From Bryoerythrophyllum caledonicum (Eukaryota > Streptophyta > Bryopsida > Pottiales > Pottiaceae), in the NCBI GenBank assembly GCA_963971425.1, contig OZ020518.1, positions 3,236,263-3,300,262 of the forward strand: DNA of 64,000 nucleotides, in the 5' to 3' direction. This document shows, piece after piece, positions 12,274 through 21,899 of the stretch (its first letter is position 1; the number at the start of each line of letters is the position of its first letter). Both the position numbers and the translations under genes were made by a program. The notes beneath the pieces are model-generated. The model did no database searches. It was not told the DNA's origin and was given only the letters and a program-made list of their open reading frames with translations.

Positions 12274-13218
12274 CCCCTAAGGTACCGTGACAGTTTTACA
12301 CCAAATACACTTCAAAATTAATGGATTCTAGTGCAATGAACAAAGAGGGTAACAAAAACTTTTATTTTTAGTTCTGACCGTAGGATCTCAAATAAGACTT
12401 ATTAAGTAATACAAGTACAAAATTTCATAAACTTTGACCGCATGGATTGAACGATTATAGTGTTTGAAGTCAAGCAAATGGTTCATTTTCTTCCCTGTGT
12501 TTAGTGGATCAGCAGACTTTGACTTCAGTTGGTGTCAAAAAATTTCACTACACAAGGTCTAAATCCATTACCATCTTGTTAAGCATGATGTTAGCTCCTT
12601 ACACACCAATTTTTAGAGGTAGAGACAGGGTGTAGCATATTCAAAACAAGTGTGCAAGGAGTGGAGGCTCGAAATTTGTTAATTCACACTTTAATTTTTT
12701 TTGAACTTAATATGTTTTCGATTGATAATCCGAATGGTTAATAAGAAGGTTTACATTACATATTGTTGTGGCAAAAATAAAAAGTGAAAAATACGAAGAT
12801 CTCTAGGTTTTATGTGGAAAAGAAGAAGTTTTTTTGGTACCTTGCCCGACAATGAGTGACAATGTGTGAAAATGTTTGACTTGGGTTGGTATGCTATTTT
12901 TCACTAAAGACAAGAACTATTTTTTGACAACATGAAGGGAAATAATATAACTTGCGAGTACTGAAAATCACACTTTCAATAGAGTGTCCCATCAAAAGTT
13001 TTTGGAGGTGCCCGAGATGCCCGCCCTCCCCATTTAAAATTCAAAACCCTATAACTTTTTCATCAAATGTCCAATTTACGAAAAAATTGTTTTTCCACTG
13101 AGCTCTTGGTAATGTCTTTCAATAGTAAAAACTTCAAAGTAGAATGTTGGAAATTGACACCATAGGAACCTGACCAAACTTTCAAGAAGCCCTTTTTGGA
13201 CACTTGGTCCTTTAGGGG
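12274..13218 (+). mobile_element. TTAA-flanked miniature element, nested copy 3 (full length)
   Basis: 945 bp between TTAA at 12270-12273 and TTAA at 13219-13222. The ends are CCCCTAAGGTACC and GGTCCTTTAGGGG. It is one of the most complete copies and is non-coding. It interrupts the same older copy as the 11266-12146 insertion. Confidence 0.88.
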
Positions 13219-13290
13219 TTAAACGAAGGGAATCCAATGAACCTAGGAAAGAAAATGAACCATGTTGTCTACTTGCTATAATTGACACCA

Positions 13291-14205
13291 TTGGAACTTG
13301 TTACAATTGCTAATAAAAGAAAGGATTTGTACATCCACGTAATCGTTATTCTACAAACAACATAGTACAAAAGCTCAATCAACACATAATATTAAAGTTG
13401 TATAAAAATAAATGTTTACCTCAAAATACGTTGCTGGTGTTAGTGGTACACGCACTGGTGCTTGATGGCGTTCAACATTTAGTCACCATTCCATCGTTGT
13501 TGTTGAACATGTTTTTCAACTCTTCCCACTTTACCTGCAACACATGCATAAAATTTATATGGTAAACTATGTGATAAAATCTCCTAATTATCTTCGTATT
13601 ACATATAGCCCAAAATTTTAATATAATATGTAAAAAGTTTAAACAAAAGGAGAAACAAAGCAAAAGGTCCAAAGTTCTAAAGTCAAACTTTGACTAGTAA
13701 ACTTGGGGCACAAGGTTCCAACATGGATATAAGGTTTCTATGCAAGTCTAGAGGTCTCTTCCCTTCCCAGTTTGGAAGGTGAGCTCTCTTGCAATCGAAA
13801 TCTCAAGGCCTTGTGCATTTTTCTTCATTCACTAATTTCTGTCAACTTTGTATGTACTGTGTAGATTGGAGGACATTTGCACATCGAGGAGATTTTTGCA
13901 AATTTGGTAAGCTTCGTTTCAATTCTGAATACGAGGGAACTCCAGGGTTAGGTTCAAGATGATTAAAGTGAGTTACAGTTCCAATAGAGAGTAGTACCAA
14001 TAGTGGAGCACACAAATTAGAACATGAACTTGAGTATGTTTAAAATTGCAATTACAACGAAGGTTTAATGTTCACACAACAGTCAACAACTAGAGAGTGT
14101 AGGTTTTGTACTACTGAAACACTGACACCAAAACCATACAAAACTCAAGTCAAGAGATATCTCATAGAATAGCACTAAGTCCTGAGTATAGCACATCAGC
14201 ACACT
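13291..14205. other. Non-coding interior of 13.5-kb element
   Basis: AT-rich sequence with no frame over 70 codons that looks like a protein. Some stretches (TTTACCTGCAACACATGC near 13535) look like splice-type signals, but I cannot tie them to an exon. Confidence 0.4.
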
Positions 14206-14210
14206 ACCTG

Positions 14211-14305
14211 AAACCCTAGCCGCCGCAACCAAAACCTAGCCGCCACAACTAAACCCTAGATGCCGCAACCAAACCCTAGCTGCCGCAACCAAACCCTAGC
14301 CACCG
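14211..14305. repeat. Short tandem repeat, ACCCTAGCCGCCGCAACCAA unit
   Basis: About five imperfect copies of a roughly 20-bp unit (CCCTAGCCGCCGCAACCAAA and variants). The unit contains CCCTA but is not the plant telomere heptamer. Confidence 0.75.
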
Positions 14306-14349
14306 TTCCCATGGAGTTCGCACAATACCTCACAAAATAACTGTAGACT

Positions 14350-15110
14350 GGAGGTGTGCGCGCGCACACCCCCCAACTGCTGTTGGTCCTCCATCCATCG
14401 AAAAAAGTCCTGGCCTCCATGATGCATCGCGTGCCACCTCTTGACAACGGTAAAAAAATCTTCGTGGGCACCTGATCTTCAAGTTAAGGCGCCATAACAT
14501 CAAGAATGTCGCGCAACCCTCGCTGCGCCGCAGCCCTCCCGGACACCCTAGCTGCGGCGCAGGCTTGGCGCTATGCGCGGCGCAGGCGCTCTGCGGCGCT
14601 GCACAGGGAGGGTAAGGCGCGGCTCTTCACATCTCCTCTCTCTTCACATCTACTTCATATCGGCCTCTATCACATCTTTTTCACCATTCCTCACACCTTC
14701 TCTGACACCCAAACCATTATCCTCCTCTCTCCCAAACCCTAGCCACCCACACATTCTCTCCCTCACACCTCCCCTCCATTCCTCTCCCTCACAACTCTTC
14801 TCCCCTCACAAGACCTTCTCTCACAAACCCACAAGCCTCTCACTCTTCCAAACCCTCTCTCACTCTCACAGCCTCCCTCACAGCCACTGCCAGGGGTGTG
14901 CGCACGCACACCCCTCCTAGGACTACCCAAGTTTGCAAAGGATTGATACCCTTTGTTGAAACCCTCAAAACCAAACCCTAATCCAAACCCTAAGTTGATA
15001 CCCTGACTATATACCCTGGTTGATAACCAGATGTGATACCCAAGAAAACATTCCTTGATGGTGATACCCTAGATATTGATACCCGAAGTACCTTGGTCCA
15101 TAAAAGATGT
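14350..15110. other. GC/CT-rich block with two palindromes
   Basis: A perfect 18-bp palindrome GGTGTGCGCGCGCACACC lies at 14353-14370, and GGGGTGTGCG-CA-CGCACACCCC at 14893-14914. Between them are a GC-rich piece (14500-14620) and a long CT/CTC-rich tract (14630-14890). From 14930 to 15100 the words GATACCC and AACCCTAA recur. The frames at 14506-14920 are low-complexity His/Ser/Pro products and not convincing genes. Position and composition would suit a promoter/leader in the gap between the two divergent genes, but that is inference. Confidence 0.5.
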
Positions 15111-15114
15111 TGAG

Positions 15115-16222
15115 AATATCTCAACCAAATATCGTTAAAAATGATTATTTTAGTGCAATTAGCAAGGGAAAAAAAAAACTATTTTTTTATAGGTTTAACC
15201 GTAGGATCTGAATCATGACTTATTAAGTAATATGCTCACAAAATTTCATAAAGTTTCACCGCACGGATTGAAAGATTACAATGTTTGAAGTAGTGAAAAG
15301 GCTCATTTTCTTCCCTGCGATTTCTGGATCAGCAAACTTTGACTTCAATTGGTGTCACATTTTTGCACTATAAAAGGTCTCAATTAATTACCATAATGTT
15401 AAGCATGATGTTAATTTTTTATGTACTAATTTTTAGAGTTAGAAAAGGGGTGTAGCATATTCAAAAAATTGTGCAATGAGTGGAGGTTCAAAAATTCTCA
15501 ATTCACGTTTTGTTTTTTTGTGAATTTGATATCGTTTGAAATGAGAATCCAAATGGTCAATACAAAGGTTTACATCAAATAATGTCATAGGAAAAATTAA
15601 AAGTGAATCATACGAAGATCTCAAAGTTTTATGTGGAAAGGTAGAAGTTTTTTGGTACTCTCCTCGAAAATGTGTGACAATGTGTGAAAATAATTGATTT
15701 GGATTAATATGCTATTTTTCCTATAAGAACTAACAACATGCTTAACATGATGGTATTGGATTTAGATCTTGTGTAGTGCAAAAGTTTTTAGAGGTAGACA
15801 AGGGGTGTAGCATATTCAAAAAAAATGTGAAATGAGTGGGGTTTCAAAAATTCTCAATTCACGTTATGTTTTTTGGTGAATTTGATATCGTTTGAAATGA
15901 GAATCCAAATGGTCAATACAAAGGTTTACACCAAATAATGTCGTAGGAAAAAATAAAAGTGGATCATACGAAGATCTCAAAGTTTTATGTGGAACGGTAG
16001 AAGTTTTTTGGTACTCTCCTCGAAAATGTGTGACAATGTGTGAAAATAATTGATTTGGATTAATATGCTATTTTTCCTATAAGAACTATCAACATGCTTA
16101 ACATGATGGTATTGGATTTAGATCTTGTGTAGTGCAAAAGTTTTTAGAGGTAGACAAGGGGTGTAGCATATTCAAAAAAATTGTGCAATGAGTGGTGGTT
16201 CAAAAATTCTTATTCCATACTA
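15115..16222 (+). repeat. Truncated TTAA-family copy with 356-bp tandem duplication
   Basis: Interior words of the TTAA family (AACCGTAGGATCTGAATCATGACTT, CACCGCACGGATTG) begin near 15125 without a clean left end. From 15430 a block beginning TTTTTAGAG is repeated at 15785 and again at 16141, giving two near-identical units of about 356 bp plus a stub. The array stops about 50 bp before the start of the 16273-20238 gene. It is non-coding. Confidence 0.8.
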
Positions 16223-16272
16223 ATAGTGACTATCGTTTTGTAATGATATACAGGTTCTTTGAGTGTTGCGTT

Positions 16273-19200
16273 ATGGCACCACCAAATATTGATAGAATCT
16301 GGGAGAGCCATGGCTGGTGGATCGCGGAAGTGGATTAGTCGAGCGCCTTCTTATAGGTGATGGATTATCCTTTTGAGCTGGGGAAGCGTACATCGGCGTT
16401 AGGAAAGAGTTTTGGCAAAATCCAGGCAATCACTCTTCGACGTGATGATATGGTATACGTTACTTGCGAAGTGGGTCCAGGTCAATCGGAGGTGAAGACT
16501 TCTCTTTCGAAGAAGTTGCTTCTTGCACCTGTCCTTTTGAATCTTCTTCAAAATCCAGGTTAGGTGAAATTCCTCAAATCATTGCAGACGTTTTGGTTGA
16601 ACATCTCTCTTGCGGTAGGTACTACTAGACACAACAACGTCTTAGCCTATTTAGCGTTATCACCGGAGATGGTGCTGAAGGCTAAGAAGATTATGGAGGA
16701 ATATATTAGATATGAAGCATTTCAGGAGAGGGATCCATCACGTGCGACAACTCGAGCCCCACCAGCGGAACCAGAAGAAATAGAAGTTTATCGAATTCTT
16801 GCTGAGCCGTTGCAACTAGATTGGCGACCACTGGAGGGGGGAAGGGGAAGTGGAGGCCAACATCCCACCACAACTTCTGAGGTACAGACATTATCGAATC
16901 ATCCATTAACGAGTAGACGTCCTACAAAGAGGCCACGGCGTGTGGAGAGTGATGTAGCTTCTGGTTCAAGAGAAGGCCCATCAAGTTTGGACCCTAGCAG
17001 GAGGAGGTTGATTGGGAGAAGTGTAAGATCCGGTGGCAGGGTTCCAAGGTCGGGGCTCAGGACGTCCGATGGTCATCGTAGGGTCCTTGCATCTACACCG
17101 AGAGATTTAGCTGATTTGTCAGCCATGGCGCCGGAGGAAGAAGCATTTCACAACCTATTTGACAGTGTACCAGAGGATTTTGAAGACAATGCGGAGATAC
17201 CACAGGATGTTCCAACTTCGATGTATTTAAAAGCACCAGTGCCTACATCGGAGGAGATTGCAAAAGGATCAATGAGGGGGAATTTTGTGTTTAAGGCACA
17301 CGTAGACCGCATTGTCTCTGTGGAGAATCCGGAAACGAACCTCCGGGTTTTATCAGAGAAGAGGGTCAGAGAAGTATTTAATCGCTTAAGAGACCCTGAA
17401 TCCGCGACTCAGGTGAGTAGATTGGTACTTCGACCGATCAGATACATCGTGCATACTACCACTGATAATGGTGTCGTTGAGAAGGAGGAGCTGTCATTTC
17501 CGTTGGTAGGAACTGCACGAGAGTTTGAGCGCATGTTCATTACACACGGGAGTGCTTTTGCACAGAGTGCTATGGGATCCCAATATTCTTGGCTTGAAGA
17601 TCATATCATTTGAGAACCGGTGGATGGGCAACACATAGTAGCAGCTTGTAAGTTTGCACAGCAACAGTGGAGAAATGGTACCATACCTTTAAATGAGTAC
17701 CTGGACACGTTCGAGAGGCGGGAGGCCTCTTTTGTGGTGTATGATGATCGTCGCTATTACATTGAGAAGTCTACGCGGATCAACGTGGCGGAATTCCAGA
17801 GACAGTCATATTCTACCATGGAGGAGGATTTGAAGAAGCTCCGTCAGATTTGGAATCTATACGGGAGGCCTGACAGCACACTATGTGCGGACGATGCACG
17901 CAGGGCTGTTGATTTGGTGAGTGCGGCAAGTGCAGTGCATAAGTTGCCCAAGGGGGATGGAGTTGTCACGGTGAAGAGGTTGGCCAAAAATATGGAAGAT
18001 CTGACCAATCATGCATGGAATCCGAGCAATGACTGCTTTGAAGCTATCATTCAAGTATGCAAGGACTACGAAGACGGCATTCTCTTTTACAGCAAGGAGA
18101 AAGAAGACAAGTGGAAGAACATGGCGAGGAAGAAAGAGTTGGATCCAAATGTGGACGTACGACCAACAAGAAAGGAGATGACCCAGAATTGGTTGAGGTC
18201 GTTAGGTAGAGTTCCGACTCCATATTATCTTCGGTTGGCAAAGTCTGCTGCAGTGAAGCCGGTGACGGATGATGGAGTAAGACCTCGTCAAGCATACTAC
18301 TTCGACAATGTAAAAGACGAGAATCCACATCCTCGTATGATTGCCGGTGTTTGTGATCGATATCAGAGACGAGAAGCTGTGATCAATTCCATTCGTTGGT
18401 TGATGGTAGAGAACAAGGAAAGTACACCTGATTCCATGGAGGAGTTCTTTCGTATTCGTGTAGGGAAGTGTTTTCCAAGAAGTAACGCACAACTTGATAC
18501 CTTTGGAAATCTTTTGAATGCTACCAAGAAAAAAACTTGGACTGCTCCTATGCGGGGGAAGGTGTCTAAGCTGGAAGACATAGGCTACCTCATCCCTCCT
18601 TCCATTAGGTTTCATTATGGTAACATTGTAGCAGGGGGGCGTGGATACATTGGACTGTCCGTGGATGTGGGAAGACAGGCTACTGCTAATTGGGAATGGC
18701 AGATGGAAGTCAAGAGGCCAGGCCAAAACGACACAGAGAATCTTCTTCCGGTACGGTGTAGAAGAGGGTTATTCCGCACCGACTACATAGAGTTGGAGAA
18801 ACCATGTTTGTGGGTGATTGATTGTCGACGTGGCGGTGGGAGGCATGGAGATGGTCATTGGGGAGACGCCCAGTTATCCGCAACTTTTGCACAACTGTCA
18901 TTATGAATGACAAATATTGAACGATGGAACGTCATCTTCTTGTTACCAGCGGCCGTGTATGCCAACGAAGAGTTTTTCACGAAGGTGAAGCTTCCAGAGG
19001 GATGTACTATGCGACGTAGATGTTGGGCGTTTGATCCGAACTCGGTTATTCCCTATGCTCTCGATTTTACAGAGAATGGGCGTCTGGAGCAAGTAGTACA
19101 ACGGATTGGCGATGTTGTGATTTGTATGCAGCACCTTGTGGGTACATCTCATGGCTCGAACTATGTTTTTGGAGACGTTCCACTTCCTCTTGTTTTCTTG

Positions 19201-20238
19201 GATCACTGGAGTGAGGCACGCCAACCCTCTGAAGTTGATTCACTTGAGAGATCTCCATCAGAGCTGGCAAGACTAGTGGGCTCTTACTTGCCCCGCGGTT
19301 GGGGTTTAGTGGCGTGTAACATATCTACGGCCATTCCCACGATCCTTGAAGGAGATTTCCAAGGATCTGAGGTTTTTATCATTGACGATTGTACAGACAG
19401 AGTTTCATTCTTGTACAATGAGTTGTTCGACAATTTCCAAGGACAACTGTTGGTTAGGACTGGTGGAACAAGGACTGGTTGCAACATCGAACTTGAGACC
19501 GAAAAGGCGGTTGGTGAAGTGAGGAATGAAGACGACAATGAAGATGGAGGTGATTTACATGAAAGATTGCCACGTTCAGGTACCACTGAAGATTTGTCAT
19601 CTCGTAGTGGTTCAGACGCAGATGTAGATGGAGTGAACCAGTCTTCTCCAAGAGAGAGGATTCCATCAACGCAGCGGGCGGTGGGAGATACTTCAGGGGA
19701 GACGTCTGCAATATCTACAGAGAAGATGCAAGATATCTGTGTAGTGGATGTTGGTTTGGCGGCAGGGGCAGGAGGGGGGCGTACATTTGATGGTCCTAGG
19801 CTGGAGATGGAGGAAGAACAATTGGACTCATTAGAATTTTTTTCGGTGTAGAAGAGGGTTCCACAGCCTTCGATGCCTTCTCAATTAGAGCCTATATTGG
19901 AGACACAAGAGACGTTTGGAGGTACTCAGAGTGATACCGGACCAGGTTTGGCTTCCGTTCCAAGATCTAGCGTATCCGAGGACATCATTGCATTTCAGGG
20001 GGCCTTCTCGTTAGAGCGAGAGATGTCCTTCAATCTAGAGGATGGCTTTTTCTACAATGATGATAGGATAAGGCATACGCGGGAGGGTGTTCCTGGCAAT
20101 TACCGACATGTTGAGTGTGCGTCCATTGGCATTGAAGATGTGGGAGATCGTCCAGTGCAGGATCATGAACTGTCCGCTATGGTAGGTAGCGTCATTGGAC
20201 ACGTGGAGGGAGTCGTTCCGCCAGAAGATGAGCTCTGA
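16273..20238 (+). pseudogene. Unrecognised ~1300-aa gene with ParB/DGQH-like motif (decayed)
   Basis: One frame stays open over about 1320 codons with only about six stops, from ATG at 16273 (MAPPNIDRIWESHGWW) to 20238. No intron is needed. An N-terminal domain is followed by a basic, low-complexity linker (TSRRPTKRPRRVESD, RRRLIGRSVRSGGRVPRSG). Next is a domain with LRVLSEKRVREVFNRLRD and VDGQHIVAACKFAQQQW; the DGQH-x-x-A motif is like the ParB/DndB DGQHR nuclease-type fold. A globular region follows (WVIDCRRGGG, HWGDAQLSATFAQL, WNVIFLLPAAVYANEEFF) that faintly resembles a degenerate methyltransferase, then an acidic Ser-rich tail. I cannot name the family. It is coding-like: long frame, balanced codons, GC above its surroundings. 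It is the divergent partner of the DUF7869-like gene. Confidence 0.6.
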
Positions 20239-20805
20239 TCCCTGGAGCTATATACTATAGTAGAGCATGCACGCAGTTTAGGTGGCAAATACGTTAGTAT
20301 AATGCAGTTTGAGATGTGTCTATCGTTCGGTCGGTGGTATATATTTATATATTGGGTGGTCCATATGATATGTTTGATTTTAGAATTCCTCAGCAATAGT
20401 GTGGAATTGCTTGATTATGTATGTTTTTGCATTATAAAATACAGTGAGGTACTTTACACTGTCTTAGGAAATTGCATATATATTTTTGTATCTCTTACAC
20501 ATTGTATTTGTAGTGCACTACTCTAAAATCCTATAATAACTCATAACAAATTTATAATCTCTTTGGGCACATGATTATAATTTTGTAGCAGGATTTGTAA
20601 ACTAGTTTAGAAATCATATATTTTCTAAAAAAAGGTAGAAAATGTAAAAAATATATTATTGATATGAACATGAAGATGCCAAGGTATGACACGACAAACA
20701 CCAAAAAAATTTGACAAAAAACATACTAAACTTTTGCCAAATTTTGATTTAAAAAAAAATTATGAGCAAATAACTTGCGGCTTTCTACCAGCAACCAGTG
20801 CACTT
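20239..20805. other. Right non-coding end of 13.5-kb element
   Basis: About 570 bp of AT-rich DNA between the end of the unknown gene and the right inverted repeat. No gene is seen. It mirrors the 590-bp non-coding segment at the other end. Confidence 0.5.
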
Positions 20806-20837
20806 GGCTAAGTGCATAATTGCTTAATTGTGTGTTC
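20806..20837 (-). repeat. Right terminal inverted repeat of 13.5-kb element
   Basis: The reverse complement begins GAACACA and runs through AATTAAGCAATTATGCACTT to AGCC. AAGTGCACTGG follows inward (20794-20804 region). It matches 7363-7394 at 29 of 32 positions. Confidence 0.75.
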
Positions 20838-20939
20838 TTTTTGTCCTCCACTTTGTTTAAAACTTAAGCAGTGAATGGAGATAGGTTCAATGATTTTCTT
20901 ACCGAGAAGAATGTCTATGACTTTGAGGCGATTGACAAC

Positions 20940-21874
20940 CATTGCATAGACATCATCGCACATGGTTAGATAGTAGGAAGCTTAAAATGAATAGCAATTT
21001 GAAAGTCTAGAGCCAAACATGTGCTTGATTTCATAGGGATGTTTGTTGGTACTTGCGTGAGGTTGTAGTGTTGTCCACCAAGGCCTCCTGCTCCTCTTGA
21101 TTGTCGGTATAGGATCTATGGGATGTATAGAAAGGCTATCCTTGCCTTTTAAACTTCCCATGCCTCTTTTTCCTTAAAGTCCCTATTTAATATGTCCTCA
21201 ACTGTCTCTCTACTGAAGAGCTCTTTGAATCCTTCATCTATTGCCATCTCTTCTATCACCTAGAAACCAAGCCAGAATCTCAAGCCACAAGCCTTAGGGA
21301 CACAGATGAGAGCCGTGCTTACATCTTTAGTCAGCTCTTCAATAATAGGTTTTTGCTTCTTGCTGGAAAAGGTTTCTGCTTCACGTTGCTTCTCTACTTG
21401 CTCCACTTGAAGCCGCTTGAGGCTTTCCGTCCGAGACTCAATGTCCATATAGTCAACATAATTGAGAGTTTTCTTCACAATACTTGTATCCATATCTACA
21501 CCCGCCAAGCTTACACCACTTACAAGTTATAATTTTAAAGCATGAGGTTTAAGAGACTTACGTGGGTAGCGATCCAGATATTGCAATGTAAGCACTAGGT
21601 CATTGAGACATGTTTGGGCGTTGCTATGTGAGATAGTAGTGTTGTTGCAATAGGTCGATCGGCCAAGAAGGGGAGATTGTTGGATCAAGGGAGGGTCATA
21701 AGAGTTGCTCGCACGAGTCGCTGGAGGTCTCTCAAGCCATTGTGGGTAGGGATTTGTGCCTCCCCGCATTGCTTCAGGCATTGTGCTCGGGTCCTCTTCC
21801 TCTTGTGTTGCTTTGGGCATTGTGTTATGTCTTTGCTCTTCTTCTCCTCTGTGCTCCTCTACTCTTCCTATCAA
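20940..21874 (-). pseudogene. Decayed unidentified frame right of the 13.5-kb element
   Basis: A single minus-strand frame from 21874 toward 20940 is readable with several stops. It contains a Pro-rich start (PQWLERPPATRASNSYDPP), a charged helical segment (LKRLQVEQVEKQREAETF) and FKELFSRETVEDILNRDFKE. I do not recognise it. Because it points into the right end of the 13.5-kb element, and the frame at 7357-6401 continues outward from the left end on the same strand, the two may be halves of one gene or retroelement split by the insertion. That is not proven. Confidence 0.4.
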
Positions 21875-21899
21875 GGCTCTGCACTTGGGTTCTTTTGTG

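Larger units (their letters stand above)
11120..13290 (-). mobile_element. Older TTAA-family copy interrupted by two younger copies
   Basis: Three pieces of a minus-oriented copy are recognisable: about 11120-11261 (ending AACTCCTTGCAC), 12151-12269 (TATGCTACACCC, then AAGTGAAC) and 13223-13290 (GAAAGAAAATGAACC). The same words are contiguous, in this order and spacing, in the uninterrupted minus-oriented copies at 35.3 and 51.0 kb. Plus-oriented copies fill the two gaps, so this is a nest of insertions. It is non-coding. Confidence 0.65.
7363..20837. mobile_element. Candidate 13.5-kb two-gene DNA transposon
   Basis: The ends are a 32-bp inverted repeat (7363-7394 and 20806-20837; 29 of 32 identical; core AATTAAGCAATTATGCACTT). 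Each is followed inward by a subterminal AAGTGCACT motif. Inside are two divergent decayed genes, 10990 to 7985 (minus; DUF7869-type) and 16273 to 20238 (plus; unknown), which stop 0.6 kb from the left and right ends. The space between them is loaded with TTAA miniature elements, so the original element was probably 10-11 kb. Flanking bases are TT on both sides, too short to prove a target duplication. There is no DNA polymerase, capsid, integrase or reverse transcriptase. The superfamily is unassigned. Joining both genes into one element rests on the inverted repeat and the symmetric layout. Confidence 0.65.

Noticed and set aside
14506-14920. Overlapping frames of His/Ser/Pro/Leu residues
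   Set aside because: They derive from a CT-rich tract and have no globular character.
14930-15000. Interstitial telomere array
   Set aside because: Only isolated AAACCCTAA words are present, not tandem heptamers.
18650-19250. Firm assignment of a DNA methyltransferase domain in the 16273 gene
   Set aside because: The WVIDCRRGGG region lacks a recognisable DPPW/DPPY or SAM-binding motif. Kept only as a suggestion.
7363-20837. Polinton/Maverick or other virus-like element
   Set aside because: No polymerase, integrase, protease or capsid-like protein was seen, and the inverted repeats are only about 32 bp. DUF7869-type proteins are not known Polinton parts.
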